The notes under the pieces: model-generated
Seen by the model: only the letters and a program-made list of their open reading frames with translations
Told to the model about the DNA's origin: nothing
Databases searched by the model: none
Shown here: positions 7,601 through 16,635 of the stretch, in pieces
Layout: every line of letters starts with the position of its first letter
Position numbering within the stretch: position 1 is the stretch's first letter
Translations under genes and position numbers: made by a program
Source of the DNA: an uncultured Planctomycetaceae bacterium
Lineage (GTDB): Bacteria; Planctomycetota; Planctomycetia; Planctomycetales; Planctomycetaceae
Length of the DNA stretch: 34,891 bases
NCBI GenBank assembly: GCA_943787265.1
Contig: CALSLT010000021.1
Coordinates: 288,001-322,891, forward strand
Reading direction: 5' to 3'

Positions 7601-8930
7601 TTCCTTCGACAAGCGTTGGCTCAAATGCCTGGATGCCCATGCGGTGGAGTGTCGGGGCACGGTTGAGCATCACTGGATGGTTGGTGATGACTTCATCAAG
7701 GATGTCCCAGACCTCTTCATCCTTGCGCTCGAGCATTCGCTTGGCGGACTTGATTGTGTCGGCGTGCCCGAGTTCTTTGAGTCGGCGAATGATGAACGGC
7801 TGGAACAATTCCAACGCGATTTTCTTTGGCAGTCCGCACTGATGCAGATGCAATTCCGGCCCGACGACAATCACGCTTCGAGCTGAGTAGTCGACGCGTT
7901 TTCCGAGTAAGTTTTCGCGGAAGCGGCCTTGCTTACCTTTGATCATGTCTGTGAGCGACTTGAGCGGTCGGTTGGATGAGCCAAGGACCGGGCGCTTACA
8001 TCGGTTGTTGTCAAACAGTGCGTCAACAGACTGTTGCAGCATTCTCTTTTCGTTGCGGACAATGACTTCCGGCGCATTCAGGTCGACCAGTTTCTTCAGC
8101 CGATTGTTCCGGTTGATGATTCGGCGGTACAGGTCGTTCAGGTCGCTTGTGGCGAAGTTGCCCGAGTCAAGCAGCACGAGTGGACGCAGGTCGGGCGGGA
8201 TCACGGGGATCACATCCAAGACCATCCACTCGGGTTTGTTCATGCTGTCCCGAAGTTGCTCGATAATCTTGAGCCGCTTGATCAGCTCTTTCATTTTCTG
8301 CTGGCTGCCGGTTTCAACGAGCTCTTTTCTCAGCTTGACCGAGAGATCAACAAGGTCCAGCTGCAGCAGCAAATTCTTTACGGCGTCGGCTCCCATTTCG
8401 ATTTCGAAGCTGTCTGCGCCGTACTTACGACGTTTTTCACGCGCTTCGTCTTCGGTGAGGAGTTGTCCAGGGCGAAGCGGAGTGTCGCCAGGATCGGTGA
8501 CCACGTAGTCCTGGAAGTAGATCACTTTTTCGAGACTGGTTGTCTTCATGTTCAGCAGTGCGCCGAGGCGGCTGGGCATTGCTTTGAAGAACCAGATATG
8601 GACAACAGGGGCTGCGAGTTCGATGTGCCCCATACGCTTTCGACGCACGCGGCTGTGGGTCACTTTGACGCCACAGCGATCGCAGATCATCCCTTTGTAC
8701 TTCATGCCGCGATACTTACCGCAGGCGCATTCCCAGTCTTTCTCTGGGCCAAAGATCCGTTCGCAGAACAAGCCGTCCCGTTCCGGTCGGTACGTTCGAT
8801 AATTGATCGTTTCCGGCTTTTTGACTTCACCGAACGACCAGCCGCGAATGTCGTGCGGACTCGCCAAAGCGATACGCACTGCACCAAAATCGTTGACTTT
8901 TTCGTATCCGGTGGTTTCGCCAGTACTCAT
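4617..8930 (-). CDS. rpoC: DNA-directed RNA polymerase subunit beta'
   Basis: This is the largest RNA polymerase core subunit, holding the catalytic Mg2+. It is 1437 residues and uninterrupted. The N-terminal zinc ribbon shows CACGKYRG and CDRCG. The catalytic motif NADFDGD lies at 457-463 (Asp459, 461, 463 as metal ligands). The second zinc site is split between CEDCGTARG and CEAPLGLCRLC. The trigger-loop and bridge-helix regions are present (GARGGQEQIRQLAGMRGLMA). An ATG four codons upstream (8942) is in frame, but AGG six bases before the ATG at 8930 favours the latter. It follows rpoB by about 114 bases, with two hairpins between. Confidence 0.97.
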   Translation of the reverse strand: MSTGETTGYEKVNDFGAVRIALASPHDIRGWSFGEVKKPETINYRTYRPERDGLFCERIFGPEKDWECACGKYRGMKYKGMICDRCGVKVTHSRVRRKRMGHIELAAPVVHIWFFKAMPSRLGALLNMKTTSLEKVIYFQDYVVTDPGDTPLRPGQLLTEDEAREKRRKYGADSFEIEMGADAVKNLLLQLDLVDLSVKLRKELVETGSQQKMKELIKRLKIIEQLRDSMNKPEWMVLDVIPVIPPDLRPLVLLDSGNFATSDLNDLYRRIINRNNRLKKLVDLNAPEVIVRNEKRMLQQSVDALFDNNRCKRPVLGSSNRPLKSLTDMIKGKQGRFRENLLGKRVDYSARSVIVVGPELHLHQCGLPKKIALELFQPFIIRRLKELGHADTIKSAKRMLERKDEEVWDILDEVITNHPVMLNRAPTLHRMGIQAFEPTLVEGNAIRLHPLVCRGFNADFDGDQMAVHLPLSIEAQVEAHTLMMATHNIFSPSNGAPIISPSQDIVMGCGFMSVQRPGRPGEGMVFSNTNEVHTALGHGKVAMDAAVKVRMPKDKKVIGEGADEYIQGGLIETCPGRVVFNDILAPQMAYYNLSLKGKDLSRVISDCYLQLGRRATIGLLDRMKAIGFKESTKSGLSFATSDLVTSPEKEKIISESETLVLKQQKLYDRGIITDQERYNQVLDIWTHAREAITKSMMVELKNDIRDNGHYMNPIYLMAESGARGGQEQIRQLAGMRGLMAKPSGEIIETPIKSNFREGLTVLEYFSSTHGARKGLADTALKTADSGYLTRKLADICQNMVITCEDCGTARGITRGIVYRGEKVEVSLADSVRGRVSRTNIVNAITDEVIIREGELITHAIAHKIEELGLERIQVRSPMTCEAPLGLCRLCYGMDLSTGQKVEDGLAAGIVAAQSIGEPGTQLTMRTFHIGGVASTDVEQSDLKSRRTGKVRYARMRSVTNAEGNQIVLTRNAEIILVDAKGRELEKYSIPNGATLAVKEEDQVESGQVLCQWDPHAVPILAEVGGKVRLEDCVEGQTMRTETEVTGHIRRTIVEHKGDLHPQIILEDSTGKILDFYYLPERASLEVNDGDAVTAGAVVAKTPREAAGTQDITGGLPRVTELFEARKPKDPAIMAEVDGEIELPQERKRGKRIILVKGEDGTEVEHIIPPGKPLLVHAGDLVSAGDALVRGPLVPHDILRVSGVEAVQQYLLHEIQTVYRSQRVEIDDKHIEIVVSQMLRKVKVSDPGDTQLLPGATIDKYEFREANQQIRKSVSVSEPGSTEYELGDVVLLTELESVNAEIEADGGVPATFTKARPSKAVTQLLGITKAAVQSESFISAASFQETTKVLTEAALGGRVDHLVGLKENVILGHLIPAGTGFHSHQDSDVRIRPEALQELQAEKDRIMAARMNLLNESNDASLLFGSYVAPEQTDAEQP

Positions 8931-9007
8931 ACCAGACCTCATATCGAAAGCAGTTGGGAGTTTGAATCAGTAACCTTGCTCGATGCCAGTCGCGAACGAA
9001 CGGCCGC

Positions 9008-9053
9008 CGGTCAGTCTGAGGCTGACCGCTGTTTTGCAGTCTCGTTAGACTGC
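9008..9053 (-). promoter_or_regulatory. Tandem hairpins at the rpoB end / rpoB-rpoC spacer
   Basis: Two adjacent perfect stems occur. One is GCAGTCT/AGACTGC (9036-9053, 4-base loop), whose loop contains the rpoB stop codon on the minus strand. The other is CGGTCAG/CTGACCG (9008-9028, 7-base loop). No T-run follows on the minus strand, so a terminator is unlikely; mRNA processing or coupling control between rpoB and rpoC is possible. Confidence 0.5.
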
Positions 9054-12000
9054 GTTTTTTTCGAGCGTCAGGTTCAAAGCCAGACCGCGGATTTCGTTTG
9101 TCAAGACGTCGAAACTGGCTGGAGTTCCAGCTTCCAGTGTGTTTTCGCCTTTGACCATCGATTCGTAGATTTTGGTTCGCCCTTCTACATCGTCACTCTT
9201 AACCGTCAGTAACTCCTGCAGAATGTAGGCTGCCCCGTACGCTTCCAAGGCCCAGACTTCCATCTCTCCGAATCGCTGGCCACCGAAGCGAGCCTTTCCG
9301 CCAAGTGGCTGCTGCGTAATCAGCGAGTATGGGCCCGTTGCCCGTGCGTGAATCTTGTCGTCAACAAGATGGTGCAGTTTGAGCATGTAGATGTAGCCAA
9401 CGGTTACTTTCTGCTCGAGTTGTTCCCCGGTTCGCCCATCGTGAAGAACTGCCTTGCCGTCCTCTGGGAGTCCAGCTTCTTTCAGGAGGCCATTAATCAA
9501 GCTCTCTTCTGGCCCGTCGAATACCGGGCAGTAGCAGCGGAAGCCGAGATTGGCAGCGGCCCAGCCAAGATGCGTCTCGAGAATCTGTCCAACGTTCATA
9601 CGACTTGGAACGCCCAGCGGATTCAGCAGGATGTCGAGTGGGGTGCCGTCTTCAAGATACGGCATGTCTTCGATGGGAAGGACCTTCGAGATGACCCCTT
9701 TGTTACCGTGCCGGCCAGCCATCTTATCGCCGACAGAAATCTGTCGTTTCGACGCGACGTAGACTTTGATCATCTGCAGGACGCCGTTCTGAAGTTCGTC
9801 GCCTCGCTTCAGACTGTTGACTGCGTGATCGCGAGTGTCGATTGCGTCTTCCACTGCGCCGAAAGAGTCTTTGATGACTTTGCGGCACTCTGCAAGTTTT
9901 TGAGGGCTACGCAGCTTCGAGCTTGTCAAACCAGCTCATGAACTGTGAGGCAAACGCTGCGATCTGACCATTCTCAGAACTCTTCGCGATTGCGACACCT
10001 TCTTCGTCCTTGACACTTCGCCAAGAGCTTTCTCGAAATCTTTCAGGAAGGCATGGAAGGCCGTTGCGATTGCTTCATTTCCAGAATTTTCCGTTTCCGC
10101 AACCTGATCGTCGAGCTGTTTCTTTTCAGACTCAGACAGGCTCATTTTTCGTGAGAACTTTTCGGTGTGAATCACGATTCCTTCGACGCCGCTGGGGACC
10201 TCGAGTGATTCGTTTTTCACATCTTCGCCGGCACGTCCAAAGATTGCGTGAAGCAACTTCTCTTCCGGTGTCAGCTCGGACTTCGCTTTTGGTGACACCT
10301 TTCCAACAAGAATGTCGCCGGGTGAAACTCGCGTTCCGATACTGACGACACCGCTGTCGTCCAGGTTTCGAAGCGCCTTCTCGCTGACGTTCGGGATGTC
10401 GCGAGTGAACTCTTCACGTCCCAGCTTGGTTTCGCGAATCTCGACATCGAATTCATCGATGTGGATCGACGTGTAGACATCCTCTTTGACGAGACGTTCT
10501 GACAGTATGATCGCGTCTTCAAAGTTGTATCCGTTCCACGACATAAAGCCGACAAGCACGTTTCGCCCAAGAGCGAGCTCGCCGTCTTGCGTGGCGGCAC
10601 TGTCAACCAGCAGTTGGCCTTTCTTAACCTTGTCACCCATCCCGACGATTGGCTTCTGGTTGAGGCACGTTCGCTCGTTAAGCCTGTGAATTTGCGAAGT
10701 GGGTAACGCTTTCCGTCGACCTCCACGACCGTTCCGTCGACATAAGTGACTTTCCCTGCCTTTTCAGCTCGAATAAGCATTCCTGAGTGGCGGGCAACGA
10801 TCGGCTCCATTCCGGTTCCGACGACAGGCTTCTCGGCGATTAACAGAGGCACTGCCTGTCGCTGCATGTTTGACCCCATAAGAGCACGGTTTGCATCGTC
10901 GTGCTCAAGGAACGGAATCAGGCATGCCGACACGCCAACCATTTGGGCTGGCGAAACATCGATGTATTCAGCCTGGTCAACGCCTACCCATTTCACGTCG
11001 TTACGGTGTCGAGCGAGCACGCGGGCTTCAACAAGTTTTCCATCCTTAACCGGTGTGTCGGCAGGGATGACGTAGTGCTCAGATTCTTCGTCGGCACGCA
11101 GGTAATCGATTTCGTCACTCAGTTTGCCTTTGACGATCTTTCGATACGGAGTGATCAGGAAGCCGTAGTCGTCAACCTGCGCAAAGATACCCAGGCTGGA
11201 AATCAGTCCGATGTTCGTGCCTTCCGGAGTTTCAATCGGGCAAATTCGGCCGTAGTGAGAAATGTGAACGTCACGAACCTCGAAGCCGGCTCGTTTCCGG
11301 TTCAAGGCCGCCTGGTCCCAATGCGCTTAGGCGGCGTTCGTGAGTCAGCATCGACAGCGGATTCGTCTGGTCGACAACCTGCGACAGCTCACTTCGTCCA
11401 AAGAAGTACTCGATGGCTGCGGAGACGCTCTTTGGGTTAACGAGCGTTCGAGGCGTCATTTCCTCGACGTCCTTCAGGCTCATCCGCTCCTGACGGTTCG
11501 GCGGAGTTTCAGGAAACCCTTGCGGATTTCATCGGCTGCCAATTCGTCGATCGTTCGCAGGCGTCGGTTGCCCAGGTTGTCGATATCATCGACGTAGGCT
11601 GTTGGATCGTTGGTGCGAAGACGGATGAGGTATCGCACTGCATTGACATAGTCTTCTGATGCCAGAGTCATCTCGTCTTCAGAAACGTCCTGCTGGAACT
11701 TCCGATTGATACGGAATCGGCCGACAGTCCCAAGGCGATAGCGATTGAGATCGAAGAATCTGTCGCGGAACAGGTCAATGGCTTTGTCAAGCGCGGGTGG
11801 ATTGCCGGGGCGGAGTCTCTGGTAAATCCTGAGCAACGCTTCTTCGTGGCTGGATGTGACGTCTTCGCGGATCGTGTTCAGGATCAGCTGGTCATTAACT
11901 TCGTCAATGACGGTGATCGTTTTAATCTTTGCGTCTTTGATTTTGACGAGATGTTCGGCGGTGAGTACTTCGCCAAACTCGATGATGATCTCACCGCACT

Positions 12001-12745
12001 GCTCATGGCCGGCTGGGAAGATCACGTCGTCAGCGACAGTTTTCTTTTCAAGTTTTTCGCTGACTTTCTGGTCGCTGACATCGTAGAACAACTTCGCCAG
12101 CTGTGTGTTGGATGAGAATTCCTGCCCCATTGCTCGGAGCAGGGTCGTAGCAGCGAACTTACCGCTTTGGTCGATGCGAACTGCCAGCCCATCTTTCTTG
12201 GTCGGATTCAGTTCGATCCAGCTTCCACGCTCTGGGATTACTCGGCACGAGTACGCTTTGCGCTCGCCAGGTTCTGAGGCGAGCACGAAGTCGACACCAG
12301 GCGATCGGTGAAGCTGGCTTACAACGACACGCTCAGCACCGTTGATGATGAACTCACCGCCGCCAAGCATGATTGGCATGTCGCCAAGGTAGACTTCTTC
12401 TTCGATCGGCTGTTCTTTGTTTAAACGCAGCAGAACACGGAACGGCCGGCCGAACGTCAGGCGAAGCTGGCTGCATTCGACTGGCGTGTACCGCGGCTTG
12501 CCGAGTTCGTAGCGGACGTACTCCAGCGAGTACTGCCCGTCGTAACTTTCGATCGGAAAGATTTCGCGCAGTATTGATTCCAGGCCGATGCTGGTGCGTT
12601 CTCGCGACGCGAGATTCTTTTGCAGAAACCGATCATACGAGTCGTTCTGCAGTTGAGTCAGCGTTTCAATCGGCTGTGCGCACTCAAGCGAGCCCATTAC
12701 CCGGACGTCGTCTGCTGCAACAGTTCGCTTCGAAGGAATCGGCAT
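9045..12745 (-). CDS. rpoB: DNA-directed RNA polymerase subunit beta, frame interrupted by five single-base indels
   Basis: The beta subunit forms the rifampicin pocket and binds nascent RNA. The full protein can be read only by switching frame: start at 12745 to about 11490 (one base missing; GTCAGG-GAGCGG expected), to about 11313 (one extra base after GGPGL), to about 10684 (one missing), to about 10015 (one missing, EV?KDEEG), to about 9920 (one extra near GCTGCGTAGCC), to the stop at 9045. Correcting these gives 3702 bases, 1233 residues, the normal size. The rifampicin region reads FFGRSELSQVVDQTNPLS...THERRLSALGPGG; the key sites Q513, D516, H526, R529 and S531 (E. coli numbers) are unchanged. 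Other motifs are CPIETPEGTNIGL, GDKMAGRHGNKG and GGQRFGEMEVWALEAYGA. As an essential single-copy gene, sequence error is far likelier than real decay. Confidence 0.93.
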
Positions 12746-12824
12746 ATGTCAACTATCCGTCAGATGAAAGGATGAGGTCACAATTCATTGCAGGTCGGAA
12801 GCGATGCCTGCAGACTGGCTGGGA

Positions 12825-12882
12825 ACTTCGAGCACGCACGGCCATGTCATCCATAAGGGCAGGAGCGGAGGAAGCTCGAAGT
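12825..12882 (-). promoter_or_regulatory. Inverted repeat in the rpoB leader
   Basis: A perfect 9-bp repeat ACTTCGAGC / GCTCGAAGT is separated by 40 bases, about 80 bases before the rpoB start. The long loop makes it weaker than the 13235 hairpin; it may be part of a folded rpoB leader. Confidence 0.4.
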
Positions 12883-13234
12883 GGGGTCACCGTGTGAAGT
12901 TCCAAAAGCAAGACGCAACAACGGGACACAACGTCAATCAGTTTGTAAGCCAGAGCCAAATGGCACTTAAGCACGGCGGGAATCCGTTCGTAGCTGGATA
13001 CTGAAAGACAGCCATTGCGAAAGCATTCTGTTGGCGAATGCTCCGCGCAATCAACGTTGGGCGGAGATTATGCGCCATCGGAACAGAATCTGCACCCCTG
13101 CGGAGCCGAATATTAGCCCGCGCAATAAAACTCACCAGATACGTAAAAAAGATGACTACTGGTCGCTGACTCGCGGAGAGAATTGCGACAGTACACTTTC
13201 GGCGAAATCCACGCAGGCCAAATCAGAAACCGCT

Positions 13235-13268
13235 CAGATCAGAGTGCAATATGATGCACTCTGATCTG
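13235..13268 (-). promoter_or_regulatory. 14-bp perfect hairpin between rplL and rpoB
   Basis: CAGATCAGAGTGCA and its exact complement flank a 6-base loop (13249-13254). It lies about 135 bases after the rplL stop. The minus-strand sequence following it (AGCGGTTTCTGATTT) has only scattered T, so it is better read as an attenuator or RNase III-type processing stem than a full terminator. The stem is the strongest in the cluster apart from the tuf terminator. Confidence 0.7.
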
Positions 13269-13403
13269 GTGGGTGTTTCTGGTAGTCTTCCGAAGTGCGA
13301 AGTAGTCCACTGTTGCCACGAAGAAACTGTGTTCAAAAACAGAACAGTGTTTCTTAATGATCATTCAATTTTCAAGCGGTTTTAAAAGTCAGCAGGGCAG
13401 TGC

Positions 13404-13817
13404 CTACTTGATTTCGACTGCACCGCCAGCGCCTTCGACTTCTTCCTTCAGCTTTTCAGCATCTTCTTTCGAGACGCCTTCCTTTAGTGCCTTCGGAGCA
13501 CCTTCGACTACTGCCTTGGCTTCTTTCAAGCCGAGGCCCGTCGCTGCTCGGACGACCTTGATAACGGCAATCTTGTTGTCGCCAAATCCTGTGAGGATGA
13601 CATCGAATTCGGTCTTTTCCTCAGCTGCTCCGCCTTCGTCTCCGCCACCACCGCCGCCACCAGCGACCATGACCGCGCCGCCAGCCGGCTTGATTCCGTG
13701 GACCTGCTCAAGGTAGTCAGCCAGTGACTTAGCTTCGAGGAGGGTCAGTGCGACGATCTTGTCGCCCAGGTCTTTTGTGCCATCGCTGAATTCGGCAACT
13801 GCTGCTTCTTCGGACAT
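13404..13817 (-). CDS. rplL: 50S ribosomal protein L7/L12
   Basis: L7/L12 forms the multimeric ribosomal stalk that recruits and stimulates GTPase factors. The 137 residues comprise the N-terminal dimerisation domain (to about 45), a hinge, and the C-terminal factor-binding domain beginning EKTEFDVIL and including KIAVIKVVRAATGLGLKEAK. The hinge is notable: instead of the usual Ala-rich linker it contains seven consecutive Gly (AGGGGGGGDEGG). GGAG lies 9 bases before the ATG. It follows rplJ after a 221-base spacer. Confidence 0.97.
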   Translation of the reverse strand: MSEEAAVAEFSDGTKDLGDKIVALTLLEAKSLADYLEQVHGIKPAGGAVMVAGGGGGGGDEGGAAEEKTEFDVILTGFGDNKIAVIKVVRAATGLGLKEAKAVVEGAPKALKEGVSKEDAEKLKEEVEGAGGAVEIK

Positions 13818-13928
13818 TACTCTTAACTCCAGAAAACGAAAACTTGTGTCTCGAATATCCGGCTGCCACTGGTACCACCGTGGTGGAAATGGGAGTCTTC
13901 TCCCAGCAGGCAGACGGTCTTCAACAAG

Positions 13929-13960
13929 CTTGCTAAGAGTCAGACTCCAGCCTTAGCAAG
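13929..13960 (-). promoter_or_regulatory. Hairpin in the rplJ-rplL spacer
   Basis: A perfect 9-bp stem CTTGCTAAG / CTTAGCAAG with a 14-base loop. A second small GC-rich stem (GCGGC/GCCGC, 13973-13986) lies just upstream in the transcript. The pair sits between L10 and the more highly made L12, where an mRNA processing or stability element would make sense. Confidence 0.5.
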
Positions 13961-14038
13961 AAAATAACAGAAGCGGCACATGCCGCGGACTCGTGCTTCT
14001 AATCTCAGTAGTAATTTGAATAGGCCTCGGTTTCGGGC

Positions 14039-14554
14039 TTATTCTTCGCGTTCGCTGTGGCTCTTGACCTGACCAGCAATTGTGCCGCCTGTGCCAAGCA
14101 ATGCTCCAGCGATATTTCCGGCAGGGCTCAGGATCAGGCCTGCGATCTTTGATAGCAGTTCTGGTCGTCCCGGGCTCTTGCTTAGTTTTTCAACGGCAGC
14201 GGCATCCAGTGTTTGGCCTTCAACTGCGGCACCCTTGATTTCAAGTGATTCCAGTTCTTTGGCCCATGCGGTGATCTGTTTTGAGAGGGCGACGATATCC
14301 TCGCCTCCCCAGACCAGGGTGGAAGGCCCTTCAAGGATTGGGTTCAGCGCTTCAAGGCCAACCCGGCTTGCTGCAACGCGGGCAAGTGAATTCTTGACAC
14401 CGAGGGTTTCGATGTTGTTCTGTCCAAGTTCGACGCGAAGCCGGTTTGCGTCGGTCCCCGTTAGTTTGGACAAGTCAACCACCAGAACTTCGCCGTGATC
14501 ACGTAATTGATCTTCGAGTTCTGTGATAATGTGCTCTTTGATGAACCTGCTCAT
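14039..14554 (-). CDS. rplJ: 50S ribosomal protein L10
   Basis: L10 anchors L7/L12 dimers to the 23S rRNA stalk base. The 171 residues match the family length and show the typical N-terminus (MSRFIKEHIITELEDQL), VLVVDLSKLTG, the GVKNSLARVA segment and a C-terminal helix rich in small residues (NIAGALLGTGGTIAG) for L12 binding. It lies 88 bases after rplA, in the order rplK-rplA-rplJ-rplL. Confidence 0.95.
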   Translation of the reverse strand: MSRFIKEHIITELEDQLRDHGEVLVVDLSKLTGTDANRLRVELGQNNIETLGVKNSLARVAASRVGLEALNPILEGPSTLVWGGEDIVALSKQITAWAKELESLEIKGAAVEGQTLDAAAVEKLSKSPGRPELLSKIAGLILSPAGNIAGALLGTGGTIAGQVKSHSEREE

Positions 14555-14642
14555 CGGATTTATCCCACCACAAAGCCGTTAGGAGCTTAAGCCAGCATCT
14601 TCGACTTGAATTCGTCGTTCCGCCGGTCGCTCGGAGTTTGAA

Positions 14643-15347
14643 TCAAATCGTTACGGAGATGCCAGGAAGCATCGTTGCGGAGAGTGTCGCTCCGCGAACA
14701 TAGATGCCCTTGGCTGTTGTTGGCTTCAGGGACAGGACAAGGTCCAGAAGGGCGGCGGCGTTTTCTGTTAGCTGCTCTTCTGTAAATGACAGTTTGCCGA
14801 CGACGCAATGAACGTTGGCTCCGGCGTCAACTCTGAACTCCACCTTGCCGGCCTTGTATTCCTTAACAGCCTTGCCAACGTCTTGGGTGACGGTGCCTGC
14901 TTTTGGGGATGGCATCAGGCCGCGTGGCCCGAGTACGCGTCCAAGTGGGCCGACAACACCCATCATGTCGGGGCTGGCGATCGTGACGTCAAAGTCAAGC
15001 CAGCCGCCCTTGATCTTGTCGGCAAGTTCTTTCCCGCCAACTTCGTCAGCTCCAGCTTCCTGAGCAGCGGCGACGTTGTCGCCTTGTGCGAACACAACAA
15101 CGCGTTGTGATTTGCCGATGCCATGTGGAAGGACGATCGAGCCGCGGACCAACTGGTCAGCTTGCTTTGGGTCAACTCCCAGTCGTACGGCAAGTTCAGC
15201 GCTTTGGTCGAAGCGGCAAGGCTTGATGTCCTTTGGAAGCTTCGACTCAAGGCCTTTAAGTTCGCGGACCGCAGCGGTGAGCTCAACTGGTCCGATGCCC
15301 TCTGCGTACTCGCGCAGGAGTTTCATGCGTTTTGACGGTTTTGCCAT
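14643..15347 (-). CDS. rplA: 50S ribosomal protein L1
   Basis: L1 forms the mobile stalk near the E site and in E. coli also represses its own L11-L1 operon. The 234 residues carry the start MAKPSKRMKLLREY, GSIVLPHGIGKSQRVVVFAQG, the signature DMMGVVGPLGRVLGPRGLMP and the C-terminal SLKPTTAKGIYVRG. The ATG at 15347 is preceded by GAAAG. It follows rplK after 157 bases, a gap long enough for an L1 target site, though I could not identify one. Confidence 0.97.
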   Translation of the reverse strand: MAKPSKRMKLLREYAEGIGPVELTAAVRELKGLESKLPKDIKPCRFDQSAELAVRLGVDPKQADQLVRGSIVLPHGIGKSQRVVVFAQGDNVAAAQEAGADEVGGKELADKIKGGWLDFDVTIASPDMMGVVGPLGRVLGPRGLMPSPKAGTVTQDVGKAVKEYKAGKVEFRVDAGANVHCVVGKLSFTEEQLTENAAALLDLVLSLKPTTAKGIYVRGATLSATMLPGISVTI

Positions 15348-15504
15348 TATTTTTCTTTCAGCGACTGTCGTTAGGGCAGTCTGCCATCGCAGTTTTGAAA
15401 TCAGTTCAACGGAGAGCGTCTGTTGATGGTCAAACAGTTTGCTTTCCGACCGCTTATCTCAATTTCGACCTGAGTGCAGCGTCGTCCATCCTTGGGGCGA
15501 TGGG

Positions 15505-15930
15505 CTAGCTCGTTACTTCGATCCCCATGCTTCTCGCCGTTCCTTCGATGATTCGACAGGCCTGACCTTCGTTCTTTGTGTTCAGGTCTGCCATCTTTGT
15601 TCGGGCGATTTCAAGTACCTGGTCCTTTGTGACTGACCCGACACGGTCGGTTCGGGGGTTGCCAGCTCCTTTGGCTACCTGGGCGTACTGCTTGAGTAGT
15701 ACTGCCGCTGGTGGACTCTTGACTTCGAATTCGAACGAGCGGTCATTAAAGATTGTGATAATGACCGGGACAATCGTTCCGTTGAGCTCGCGGGTCTTCT
15801 CGTTGAATCCCTGGACGAATTGTCCGATGTTCACGCCGTGAGGGCCTAGTGCGGTACCGACTGGTGGTGCAGGTGTAGCTTGTCCTGCTGGGATTTGAAC
15901 CTTTACCTGAGCGGTAACTTGTTTAGCCAT
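15505..15930 (-). CDS. rplK: 50S ribosomal protein L11
   Basis: L11 binds the GTPase-associated 23S rRNA centre and is the target of thiopeptide antibiotics. The 141-residue form begins MAKQVTAQVKV at the ATG 15928-15930, with CAGGA nine bases before it; an in-frame ATG seven codons upstream (15951) is less likely. Family features: the proline-rich PAGQATPAPPVG switch segment, GTALGPHGVNI, and the C-terminal rRNA-binding part with KGAGNPRTDRVGSVT and EGTARSMGI. Confidence 0.97.
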   Translation of the reverse strand: MAKQVTAQVKVQIPAGQATPAPPVGTALGPHGVNIGQFVQGFNEKTRELNGTIVPVIITIFNDRSFEFEVKSPPAAVLLKQYAQVAKGAGNPRTDRVGSVTKDQVLEIARTKMADLNTKNEGQACRIIEGTARSMGIEVTS

Positions 15931-15996
15931 CGTCGTTTTCCTGAGCCGCAAGCCGCGGATGTGTTATCAAGGTCTTATGTCTGGGTCTCGCCCGTG

Positions 15997-16566
15997 TTAA
16001 GGGCGTTCAACTTCGTGGTATTCAAGCTCAACTGGCGTCGGTCGTCCGAAGATTTCGATTAGTACTGAAATCTTGCCAGTTGCCTCGTCTATAGAGTCAA
16101 TTTCGCCTTCGAATGTTTCGAAGGGGCCGGTCATGATCTTGACGACATCGCCAACGCGAAACTCGATTTTGACTTTTGTTGGCTCTTCTTCTTTTTGTTG
16201 TTCGAGGCCGAGCATTCGCTCGACTTCTGACTCGTCCATCGGGTGTGGCTTGCCAGCCGCTCCGGTGAAGTCGCCGACGCCAGATGTGTCTCGTACGAGA
16301 TACCAAGTTTCGTCATTCAGAATCATCTGAACCATGACATAGCCGGGATATAATTTCTGCTCTCTTACTTTCTTCTTGCCACCTTTGGTTTCGACAATTC
16401 GCTCTGTTGGAATGATGATCTCGCCGAAGTATTCCTCTAAGCCTTCGCGAGCAATTCTTCGCTCGAGTGACTTACGAATCGAATTTTCTCGATTCGTTTG
16501 GACTTTCAGCACATACCAAATGAGTTTTGGTTCGGCTTCAACGCTTTGAACTTCGCTCGGTTCCAC
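15997..16566 (-). CDS. nusG: Transcription termination/antitermination protein NusG
   Basis: NusG binds RNA polymerase, increases processivity and links transcription to Rho or to ribosomes. The 189 residues show the NGN domain (about 15-120: IWYVLKVQTNRE, KLYPGYVMVQM, LVRDTSGVGDF) and the KOW domain (VGDVVKIMTGPFETFEGEIDSID). The start is GTG at 16564-16566 with a strong AGGAGG eight bases upstream. Adjacent to secE, as in nearly all bacteria. Confidence 0.97.
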   Translation of the reverse strand: MEPSEVQSVEAEPKLIWYVLKVQTNRENSIRKSLERRIAREGLEEYFGEIIIPTERIVETKGGKKKVREQKLYPGYVMVQMILNDETWYLVRDTSGVGDFTGAAGKPHPMDESEVERMLGLEQQKEEEPTKVKIEFRVGDVVKIMTGPFETFEGEIDSIDEATGKISVLIEIFGRPTPVELEYHEVERP

Positions 16567-16635
16567 GAACCTGGCCTCCTGCGAAAATACCGAATCCGAC
16601 TGAATTGCTTCGAGGCGTCGATTTGACCGGTTGGG

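Larger units (their letters stand above)
12746..13403. other. Long rplL-rpoB spacer (658 bases) without a convincing gene
   Basis: No reading frame here looks like a protein. Two inverted repeats stand out (13235-13268 and 12825-12882) and are listed separately. In E. coli the rplL-rpoB gap holds an attenuator and an RNase III site that set the ratio of ribosomal proteins to RNA polymerase, so a similar job is plausible. I could not identify a convincing -35/-10 promoter for rpoB by eye. Confidence 0.6.

Noticed and set aside
8034..9212. 392-codon open frame on the + strand opposite rpoC/rpoB
   Set aside because: It is the antisense of conserved rpoC (NADFDGD etc. on the minus strand), has no recognisable family motif and reads as a shadow frame.
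10900..11440. Rifampicin resistance from rpoB differences
   Set aside because: R508, E510 and V514 differ from E. coli, but Q513, D516, H526, R529, S531 and L533 are the sensitive type, so no prediction of resistance is justified.
9900..11495. Programmed frameshifting in rpoB
   Set aside because: Five separate indels with mixed signs and no slippery heptamer plus pseudoknot; error is simpler.
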